Source: Candidatus Aminicenantota bacterium (GTDB lineage: Bacteria; Acidobacteriota; Aminicenantia; S016-38). From it: DNA of 23,096 nucleotides. A program made the position numbers and the translations under genes. The notes under the pieces were generated by a model. That model searched no databases. It worked only from the letters and a program-made list of their open reading frames with translations, and was not told the origin of the DNA. The stretch spans positions 1 through 23,096 of the forward strand of contig JAGHBF010000033.1 of assembly GCA_021161165.1 (NCBI GenBank), read 5' to 3'. Positions 1 to 6,518 of this stretch are shown one piece after another (within the stretch, counting starts at the first letter, position 1; the number at the start of each line of letters is the position of its first letter).

Positions 1-852
1 CGTGTAATATCCCCGTCCTTTATTTGTTTCCTGTCTAATAATAATAACATCCACTTCAGGATTTCGTTCCTTCCTGATAATTATTCCTCTGTGTTCAATC
101 CCGCATCTCTCTTTCGCAAATTTCGCCGGAGAAGAGTCAGCAGAAAGTTTAGAGGTTATTTTATCCAGGTAGTTCTTTTTAATAACAATTACCCCGTATA
201 AATAAGGGTACTTTTTGTTCTGAACGCTGTTTACTGATACCTGAAACTGCAATCCTATAAACCAATCAGGAGAATTGCTGAGCCTTACGAACAGTTTGGC
301 ATCAATAGGAATCATCTTGCCATTTTTTCTTTTCCCCACGAGAAACTGGGGTATTATCTCATATCCCGGCTCTTCCTTCATTAAGTTATAAGAATATAGA
401 ATTGAATCAAGCTTAATGTCTATATCCTGAGGTATCCATATATTTCTTGTCCCTGAAAGAAAGACTATGGAAAAAATCACCAAGGAATCAAAAATAAGAT
501 AAAAGAGAGGGGTCTTCGGGAAAATTCCTGCAGTTAAGAAAGCGCCAAGGAATATTAAAATCATTATTACAAAGACAAGCTTTGATATAAAAGAAGTAGT
601 AGAGAGCTTCTTTGCCTTTTTTGCCTTGGATGCGGCTCGCAAAAATTCTCTCAGGGTGACATTTTTCCATTCCTTTGTTTCATAATACGTATAACCTTCC
701 ACACTAACTCCTTTCACCCACAAAAAGAAGGCGGAAAGAAGAAGAACAGGAAACCAGAAGATAGCAGACATTCCGGAATTTTGCATTGTGAAGGCAAGAA
801 ATGCGAGAAGAAAGCTGATCAATATCCTGAGTCTTATATCCAGCTTAAACAT
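1..852 (-). CDS. Integral membrane protein of unknown function (3' part cut off by window edge)
   Basis: An open frame of 284 codons starts at the ATG at 852 and runs off the left edge with no stop, so the C-terminus is outside the window. I translated it directly. The N-terminal part has two hydrophobic segments (about residues 8-24 and 28-47), a basic linker rich in Lys/Ala (about 72-88), then two more hydrophobic segments (about 90-112 and 115-134). The rest is a soluble region with many Lys/Ile/Val, including one Cys near residue 250. I recognise no family. Its ATG lies inside the end of the radical SAM gene (8-bp overlap), so it is probably translationally coupled and the last visible member of the repeat-tail/radical SAM operon. 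It may anchor, export or sense the modified product, but that is inference from position only. Confidence 0.8.
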   Translation of the reverse strand, partial: MFKLDIRLRILISFLLAFLAFTMQNSGMSAIFWFPVLLLSAFFLWVKGVSVEGYTYYETKEWKNVTLREFLRAASKAKKAKKLSTTSFISKLVFVIMILIFLGAFLTAGIFPKTPLFYLIFDSLVIFSIVFLSGTRNIWIPQDIDIKLDSILYSYNLMKEEPGYEIIPQFLVGKRKNGKMIPIDAKLFVRLSNSPDWFIGLQFQVSVNSVQNKKYPYLYGVIVIKKNYLDKITSKLSADSSPAKFAKERCGIEHRGIIIRKERNPEVDVIIIRQETNKGRGYYT

Positions 853-2110
853 TTTCTATTTCCTCTGTTCCCCATGCTTTCCAGTAAAGAGGACATGCTC
901 CTGCGCATATCTCTTTAAAAGCACAATGCTTGCACCTTTCTGGCAGGTATCCCATATTTCGAAATTCCATTGCTTCCTCTGAAAACCATACTTTATCAAA
1001 ACCATGTTCAAGAATATTTCCCACCTTCAGCGGATAACTTGAACATGGAAGCACATTTCCCTGGGGGTCCACCGAAAGAAGACCATGACATGCAGCACAA
1101 CTTTTTGCCCCCAGACCTTTTGCAACGGGATTATAAATACAATAAGGAAGGGGAGAATACCACACGAATTCCACTCCGTATTGACTGGACCGCACTTTCA
1201 TTTCTTCCAGGAAATCCCCTATTTCCTGGTATCTGATCCAGAGGTTCCTGTGTTTTTTTGCCTCCCCCACAGGTATTATCAAATTTGCAGAGAATTTTTT
1301 TATTCCCATTGAACTTACGAACCTGGGGTATTCAAGCATCGATTCCATATTCCTTTTGTTTATGGTGGTATTTGTATGAACATATATCCCCTCCGAAAGG
1401 AGATTCTTTATACCATTCACAGTGCTTTCCCAGCTTCCTTTTACCCTGGTAAGCTCGTCATGGATTTCAGGGAAAGGAGATTCAAGGCTTATCTGCGCAG
1501 AGCCAAGCCCTGCTTTTTTCAGTTTTTTAGCCACCGAACTATTAATAAGGGTACCATTGGAAATCAAATTAACTTTTAGCCCTATACTTCTTGCATATTT
1601 GATAAGTTTAAAAATATCTTTTCTCAGCAAAGGTTCCCCACCGGTAAAACTTATGAATGGCAATTTTGCCTGGTTTTTAATCATCCAGATGACCCTTTTA
1701 GCCTCTAAAGTGGTAAGTTCAGGACTATGTTTCCAGCTTCTGTAGCAGAATTTACAGTCAAGATTACAGCTCCATGTAACACTAAATTCAGAAAGGACAG
1801 GATATGAATAAAAATTTTTCTTATAGGCTTCGAATTCAGTGGCGTGAACATTATCCTCCCTGAACTGGCCCTCTACAATTTCTTTCAGATCCTTTAAAAA
1901 AGAAATTATATCCTCAGAGACCTGTTTTCCTCCTGTTTCTATTATTCTACTCAGACTTCCTCCTTCAAATAGAAATTTCAAAAGTTTCACCGCTGTCTCA
2001 TTCAGTGAATAAACCTGATTGGGTGGAATAATAAGAACCCTGTCTTCTTCTCTAAAAAAGACAATCTCTTTAAGTTTGCTTGAGAACTCATCTATCCAGG
2101 CAGGGATCAA
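845..2110 (-). CDS. Radical SAM/SPASM peptide-maturase-like enzyme with N-terminal PqqD-like (RRE) domain
   Basis: 421 residues. Residues about 1-85 resemble a PqqD-type RiPP recognition element: a short strand region, then the motif around VYSLNETAVKLLKFL and a helical end. The radical SAM core follows, with the [4Fe-4S] ligands Cys115, Cys119 and Cys122 in the C-x3-C-x2-C motif (SCNLDCKFCY). GGEP follows (FTGGEPLLRKD). The C-terminus is a SPASM domain: a Cys cluster before DPQGNVLPC, then C-x2-C-x5-C-x3-C at residues 393-406 (CKHCAFKEICAGAC), normally ligands of auxiliary Fe-S clusters. This architecture is that of PqqE-like and other peptide-modifying SPASM enzymes acting on ribosomal peptides. 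Start: TTG at 2110, preceded by GGAGGT five bases upstream; no ATG is near. It overlaps the repeat-tail gene by 4 bp and the next membrane protein gene by 8 bp. Substrate inferred from context: the ACHS-repeat tail encoded immediately upstream. The exact chemistry cannot be read from sequence. Confidence 0.93.
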   Translation of the reverse strand: MIPAWIDEFSSKLKEIVFFREEDRVLIIPPNQVYSLNETAVKLLKFLFEGGSLSRIIETGGKQVSEDIISFLKDLKEIVEGQFREDNVHATEFEAYKKNFYSYPVLSEFSVTWSCNLDCKFCYRSWKHSPELTTLEAKRVIWMIKNQAKLPFISFTGGEPLLRKDIFKLIKYARSIGLKVNLISNGTLINSSVAKKLKKAGLGSAQISLESPFPEIHDELTRVKGSWESTVNGIKNLLSEGIYVHTNTTINKRNMESMLEYPRFVSSMGIKKFSANLIIPVGEAKKHRNLWIRYQEIGDFLEEMKVRSSQYGVEFVWYSPLPYCIYNPVAKGLGAKSCAACHGLLSVDPQGNVLPCSSYPLKVGNILEHGFDKVWFSEEAMEFRNMGYLPERCKHCAFKEICAGACPLYWKAWGTEEIENV

Positions 2111-3606
2111 TGTGCACCTCCAGACACACAGGCAGAATGGCAGGCCGAGTGGCAGGCACTATGGCAGGCCGAGTGGCAGGCACTATGGCAGGCCGAGTGG
2201 CAGGCACTGTGGCAGGCATCGTGTGAAAAACAGGCGCTGTGGCAGGCATCTGAATTTATGAAACTTGCGTAATCTGTGCTCACTGCATAGCCTGAAGTTG
2301 AATTTCTCCAAAAACTGTAATTAGAATGGGTGGAATATGTTCTGACAAAGAAGGAATCGGGATTATCTCCTGCGAAATAAAGCTTCCTGTAATATTTCTT
2401 TGTAGCTTCAAGGTCACAATCCCAGCTTTTCTCCGAAATTCTATCCGCCATGTCCCTTAGTAGAAATTCCACTCCCTTTTTGTCAAGGGCTCCATTGGGT
2501 CTCAGGGCAGAAAGGAAATCTTTTTCATAATAAAGCAACCCTGAAGGAGATATAGGAGCTGGGGCTAACTTTGGAGGTTGTTTTGACAAAACTCCTATTG
2601 CTCCCTTATCTTCAAGCGATAGGGCTATAGCGGTAAGTATATTGTTCACGGAAGCTCCAAGCAAAAACATCGCTTCAATCCTGTCCAATTTTGCAATTTT
2701 GCCTTTTTTTCTGAAGGTTTGTGCCACTATTTTCGGAGGGACCCAGTCTTCCCTGACCCATGAAAGCTCATCCTTCTGAGAAAGAACCAGCCGTCTTTTG
2801 TATTCCTTCCTGGTGGCCGTAAAAGCTGCAAGCGCAAAGATAAACAGAAATATAATATAAAAAGGCAACCTTTCTTTAAATCCTGTTTTCTTTCCCCTGA
2901 CTTTTTCCACAGGTCTCCCATGCTCTATCAGATTAAAATATCTGGCAGGCAGGTAAACCTGTATTAACATTCCTTCTCTGGGATGCAAATTCTCCTTGTG
3001 GAACAGAACGGAAAAATAATATTTACCTCTGAACTTCTGGCCGAAATAATCAATTTTATAATTTTGATTCACCCATTTTTCAGTGAGAAATCCAATACGA
3101 TTTGCATCCTCTATTGTAAGTTTTTGTTTAGAAACCCCAATCGGAAAATGGATGTACACTGTTTCATGTGAAAGAGAGTATTCCCATTCAGTTGGAGACC
3201 AGTGAAACACTACGAGTTTTCCATGTTGATCGCTTGTGGTATAGGCAAGATATCCTTCCTTTACAAAATCTTCCGCAAAATTTACTATAAAAAAATACTC
3301 TCCTGGAGGAACTCCAGAAGGATTATATATGTCATACTTATACCTGCTGAGCCTTTTTACATTTAAAGGAATTTTCCGTCCTCTGTTGTCCTGTATAAAA
3401 CATCCACTGAGATTAAAATGGGGTTCTTCCCCTATCCCTTCCATATAGAATCCTTGCATAACACCCTCATTCACCTTCCATCGCGTAATGTAAGTAATAG
3501 AGGCCTTGCCGGCTCTGGTAAGAGAAACATGCACCTCAACCCACTGAAGCTCTGTGTTAAGAGCAAGAACCGGAAGGGCTAAAAATATTAATAAGAGCTT
3601 CCTCAC
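2107..3606 (-). CDS. DUF2207-like single-pass membrane protein ending in an Ala-Cys-His-Ser repeat tail
   Basis: 499 residues. Residues 1-15 form a signal peptide, and about 16-240 form a beta-rich extracytoplasmic domain resembling the N-terminal region of DUF2207-type predicted membrane proteins (family assignment by pattern, moderately sure). One transmembrane helix lies at about 248-264, followed by Arg/Lys-rich residues. A mainly helical cytosolic domain (about 270-420) follows, then an Asn/Ser/Tyr-rich linker. The tail, residues 454-499, reads ACHS, ACFS, HD, seven exact ACHS units (464-491), ACVS, then GGAH; it has ten Cys and ten His. With a cleaved signal and one helix, the tail should face the cytosol. 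It begins with GTG in a 4-bp overlap with the 129-aa gene and ends in a 4-bp overlap with the radical SAM gene, whose Shine-Dalgarno is made by its last Gly-Gly codons. Probable role: substrate of that radical SAM enzyme. A metal-binding tail is the alternative. Confidence 0.88.
   Translation of the reverse strand: MRKLLLIFLALPVLALNTELQWVEVHVSLTRAGKASITYITRWKVNEGVMQGFYMEGIGEEPHFNLSGCFIQDNRGRKIPLNVKRLSRYKYDIYNPSGVPPGEYFFIVNFAEDFVKEGYLAYTTSDQHGKLVVFHWSPTEWEYSLSHETVYIHFPIGVSKQKLTIEDANRIGFLTEKWVNQNYKIDYFGQKFRGKYYFSVLFHKENLHPREGMLIQVYLPARYFNLIEHGRPVEKVRGKKTGFKERLPFYIIFLFIFALAAFTATRKEYKRRLVLSQKDELSWVREDWVPPKIVAQTFRKKGKIAKLDRIEAMFLLGASVNNILTAIALSLEDKGAIGVLSKQPPKLAPAPISPSGLLYYEKDFLSALRPNGALDKKGVEFLLRDMADRISEKSWDCDLEATKKYYRKLYFAGDNPDSFFVRTYSTHSNYSFWRNSTSGYAVSTDYASFINSDACHSACFSHDACHSACHSACHSACHSACHSACHSACHSACVSGGAH
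2108..2121 (-). promoter_or_regulatory. Shine-Dalgarno and TTG start of the radical SAM gene, inside the repeat-tail gene
   Basis: On the minus strand GGAGGT (2121-2116) is followed by five bases and TTG (2110-2108). The same bases encode the Gly-Gly near the C-terminus of the repeat-tail protein, and the TTG overlaps its stop codon (TTGA). This strong site supports the rare TTG start, and together with the overlap implies coupled translation. Confidence 0.75.
2134..2217 (-). repeat. Tandem 12-bp coding repeat (seven ACHS units), containing three perfect 24-bp copies
   Basis: Seven consecutive 12-bp units encode Ala-Cys-His-Ser. Within them, 2137-2160, 2161-2184 and 2185-2208 are three identical 24-bp copies, each made of two ACHS units that differ in their His and Ser codons (CAC TCG then CAT AGT), while Ala is always GCC and Cys always TGC. 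The unit is about two thirds G+C, richer than its surroundings. A degenerate pair (ACHS, ACFS; 2224-2247) precedes the array and an ACVS unit follows it at 2122-2133. The pattern points to expansion by duplication of 24-bp blocks in frame. Confidence 0.97.
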
Positions 3607-3992
3607 TCCTCTTTTTCTGCCTCCACCCTTGCAAGTAGAAGGTCAGCCTGAGAAGAGACAAAATTGGCAAAGTAAGATTTTGCTTCTGCCCATTCAATTT
3701 CGTCAGGAAAATTAAGAACAATTCCTTTCCATACCATTTTATAAGCCTTCAGCAACTTTTCCTCACAATTGTCAGAAATGCAGCGGAAAAAGGCCACTAC
3801 TGGAACAGGAGTGAATGTTATTCTCGGACCTGTAACTATTTCAGTTTCTATACCGAGAAATTCAACTCCCATTTCCTCAAGCACATCAAGATGCTCTCTT
3901 ATTCCCGCAATTACTGTTGCCACTGAATAATCAGCAGAAGAAAATTTCATTTTTAAAATGCCGTTTTCAATTTCCCCAAAAGGTAATTTCAT
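3603..3992 (-). CDS. Small soluble protein of unknown function
   Basis: 129 residues, no signal peptide or membrane helix, so probably cytosolic. I do not recognise the family. The N-terminal half is predicted alpha/beta (an amphipathic helix around residues 22-42, then strands around ETEIVTGPRITFTPVPVV); the C-terminal half is helical and acidic, ending in EAEKEE. Two Cys, 71 and 76 (CISDNC). The start ATG at 3992 has AGGAGG at 4004-3999, formed by the last two Arg codons of the outer-membrane protein, only 3 bp from its stop. It overlaps the next gene by 4 bp. Sitting directly before the repeat-tail substrate and its radical SAM enzyme, it could be a chaperone, adaptor or regulator of that pair; that is guesswork from position. 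Confidence 0.82.
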   Translation of the reverse strand: MKLPFGEIENGILKMKFSSADYSVATVIAGIREHLDVLEEMGVEFLGIETEIVTGPRITFTPVPVVAFFRCISDNCEEKLLKAYKMVWKGIVLNFPDEIEWAEAKSYFANFVSSQADLLLARVEAEKEE

Positions 3993-3995
3993 TTT

Positions 3996-6518
3996 TTACC
4001 TCCTTATTTTTATACCTAAAACAAAATATCTTGGCTGATTGAAAACCCTTGGAGAAAGAAAATCTGGAATAGCAATATCTTCATATTCTTCAATTGCTAT
4101 TTTATTATTTGTCAGGTTATAAACGAAAGCGTTTAATTCAAGGGCAAATTTACCAAAATAGAAGGTTCGCGATAGCCCCAGATCAATCCTCCACCAGGTG
4201 GGAAGGCGAAATTCTCCCATTGGCGCTACATAATTCTGGGGATAATCGTATAAACCAGACCTTAAAATGCTTGTATCTATATAATAAACAGGAATTATAT
4301 ATCCATCCCTTGCTCTAAAAGAGAAATAAAGTGAGAGGTCTTTTTTTACCCTCCATGAAGAATTAAACAGCATTGACCAGCGAGAATTGATATAAGGAGA
4401 GAAAAATTTCCCTTTTGCAGGATAGCCATAGTAATAATTGTATGTGAAAATAGCCTCTCCCGGATCAAAAGGCGAAATAGATGGATCCATTTTGAGCTTC
4501 AGGCTTCTTCTTATAAATTCAAATCTGAATGAAAACCTGCCCTCCCGCTGAAGGTTAAATCTCCATTCAATATACTTTCTATCGTATTTATCTCTATTCG
4601 CTGTCTGCGTATAACCCTTGAAATATTCATCCCTTACCAGTCTGTACCAGGAAACTCCTCCAAACTGATATGGAAACTCCCCACCTTTTATCCAGTCTGA
4701 AGCTGAAAATATCCTCCAGCCCTGAAGAGTCTCAATATACCAGAATTCAGAATAAAGTCTTGTATTCTGTCTGTACAAAAAGTCAAAATCAGCAGTTATA
4801 CCTGCTGGAAGATCTGAAGACACTCCAATCCCAAAATCATAATTCCTCTCAGGCTCAAGGTATGAAGAAAAAGGCTTAAGCTCTTCCATTGAGGACTGCG
4901 CTAAATGAGTATAGAGAAGATCAAACTCTCCTTCTTCGGGCATACCGTCACCATCGTCTGCCCACAGATACTTTGAATAACCAAGTGTTGAAGCTGCCTT
5001 TTGAACTGCAGACTCAGGAAGGGGTGCCATCCTGAAAGCTGTATAAAGCCTTAAGACCAAAAAGCCGTTCCTGAATCCATCATAAGCTAAGCCAGCTCTT
5101 CCTGAAAAAAGATGAAGCATTTTTGTCTGGGGATTTGAAATTGTGACTGATGGAATTGCTCCGGCTGGAGAAAGAGAAAAACTTGCGAAAGGAGAACTCA
5201 CCTCACCTATTCTAAACCACTCCCCTTCATATCCGAGAGAAGCAGTAAAGTTCACATTACCACTTGTTATACTGTCCTCAATCCAGAAATTTGCCCTGTA
5301 AATGGAATATTTCATATTTTCCTGACTTCTTAGTATTGCGAAAGAAGGTTCTCCGTGGTAAAAGAGAAACTCCTGTGGATATTCTATTGAAATTTCAGTT
5401 CCTTTTCTAACGAATTCACCTCCAACAGAAATAAAATTATTAGTCCCAAGAAAACTCCTGGTAAAAAAAACTGAAGAGAAATTCAAGTAATCAAGGGACC
5501 TTTTATCATTTTCCTTCCTATTTCCTCCCCACCACCTATCATATGTAACATCATAATAGGAAGAGGAAAAGCTTGAAGGATTGTAATCTTCATCAAGACT
5601 GGAATGAGCTGCTGAAATAGAAAATCCATCAGTTGAAAGCGTTACTCCATAACTTAAAAATTTTCTTTCTCCGGACCATGAGGATTCCAGAGGAGCATTT
5701 AAATTTTCTCTAAGCCCGGAAAATTTTTCCCTTCCGCCAATAAAGAAAGCCTCAGCAAAGTTAAGTCTTACTCTGGCATAAAATCTGGAGAGGTCATTCT
5801 CACAATTTTCAGGGAAACTAAAATTATCCTTTCTTTTACCTGCGGAAAAGTAGCCACCATAATCTCCTCTAAAATAAGAAAATTTAGCATTTGTATCGTA
5901 GGAAGGATTGAGGCTCAAAGATGAACTCCTATTCTGAGTCCTCAGGAAAAAACCTTCCAGTTCAAAACCCGCAAAATCTTCCGGGACAAGGGAAATCCTC
6001 ACCTTTCCTGCAGGGAATCCGTGTTCTATCTTCGTCTCAGAAATTGAAGAAAAGGGAGCAAAATCAAGAATTTCTGGAAAAGTTCTAATGCCATCAAAAT
6101 AATATCTTGCGCCCGGGGGAAAATGTGAATAAGTTAATTTCTCTGCATAATGGTCTACATTCCCAGCCATGTAAAGCGATTCTCTGAGGCTCCTTTTTTC
6201 AGGTATGGCCTTTTCTCTACGCATAAATGTTCTGCTTCTTGAAATGTAAACTTCCTTCTCAGCGCCATAAATCCATAGTCCTATGTCTTCTCCGTTTACC
6301 TCTATTTCCTGATATTCTTCCCCATCCACATAAACCATGTATTTACCTGGTGTGACATTTTTTATCCAGAATATCCCGTCTTTCTTTGTAGTGGATTCAT
6401 ATCTACCCACGGCTATTCTTTTTCCTTGAGGATTCTCTCCTTCTGCAGGAATGTAATTTCCAATTATGTTAGCAGGAAAAAGTGGAAGAATTAAAAATAG
6501 AAAAGCTATCCACCTCAT
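3996..6518 (-). CDS. TonB-dependent-receptor-like outer-membrane beta-barrel protein with N-terminal carboxypeptidase-regulatory-like domain
   Basis: 840 residues. A signal peptide occupies about residues 1-18 (hydrophobic LFLILPLFPA). About 20-90 resembles a carboxypeptidase-regulatory-like/Ig-fold domain (ITKKDGIFWIKNVTPGKY-like pattern: TTKKDGIFWIKNVTPGKYMV is visible in part as KKDGIFWIKNVTPGKY). A short plug-like region follows (about 110-180, with YYFDGIRTFPE and IEHGFPAGKV). The rest is alternating aromatic/polar beta-strands with many Tyr, Phe, Trp and Asn, as in 20-plus-stranded barrels. It ends in a strand like those of TonB receptors (RYFVLGIKIRR), though without a terminal Phe. 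I see no clear TonB box, so energised import is unproven. It overlaps the aminopeptidase gene by 4 bp (ATGA) and has AGAGGT upstream of its ATG. Its place in the coupled series suggests it serves the repeat-tail system, perhaps for product export or ligand/metal uptake (inference). Confidence 0.8.
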   Translation of the reverse strand: MRWIAFLFLILPLFPANIIGNYIPAEGENPQGKRIAVGRYESTTKKDGIFWIKNVTPGKYMVYVDGEEYQEIEVNGEDIGLWIYGAEKEVYISRSRTFMRREKAIPEKRSLRESLYMAGNVDHYAEKLTYSHFPPGARYYFDGIRTFPEILDFAPFSSISETKIEHGFPAGKVRISLVPEDFAGFELEGFFLRTQNRSSSLSLNPSYDTNAKFSYFRGDYGGYFSAGKRKDNFSFPENCENDLSRFYARVRLNFAEAFFIGGREKFSGLRENLNAPLESSWSGERKFLSYGVTLSTDGFSISAAHSSLDEDYNPSSFSSSYYDVTYDRWWGGNRKENDKRSLDYLNFSSVFFTRSFLGTNNFISVGGEFVRKGTEISIEYPQEFLFYHGEPSFAILRSQENMKYSIYRANFWIEDSITSGNVNFTASLGYEGEWFRIGEVSSPFASFSLSPAGAIPSVTISNPQTKMLHLFSGRAGLAYDGFRNGFLVLRLYTAFRMAPLPESAVQKAASTLGYSKYLWADDGDGMPEEGEFDLLYTHLAQSSMEELKPFSSYLEPERNYDFGIGVSSDLPAGITADFDFLYRQNTRLYSEFWYIETLQGWRIFSASDWIKGGEFPYQFGGVSWYRLVRDEYFKGYTQTANRDKYDRKYIEWRFNLQREGRFSFRFEFIRRSLKLKMDPSISPFDPGEAIFTYNYYYGYPAKGKFFSPYINSRWSMLFNSSWRVKKDLSLYFSFRARDGYIIPVYYIDTSILRSGLYDYPQNYVAPMGEFRLPTWWRIDLGLSRTFYFGKFALELNAFVYNLTNNKIAIEEYEDIAIPDFLSPRVFNQPRYFVLGIKIRR

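Noticed and set aside
488..670. Minus-strand 60-codon frame near the left edge
   Set aside because: It lies in another frame inside the stop-free 284-codon membrane protein gene.
1422..1745. Plus-strand 107-codon frame
   Set aside because: Antisense shadow of the radical SAM core.
2137..2208. Possible CRISPR or other non-coding repeat array
   Set aside because: The 24-bp copies are directly adjacent without spacers and in frame inside a gene.
2019..2261. Plus-strand frame with a repeated Gly-Arg-Pro-Ser-Gly-Arg-His pattern
   Set aside because: It is the antisense reading of the ACHS repeat. The minus-strand gene has signal peptide, domains, coupled neighbours and a fitting start; the plus frame has none.
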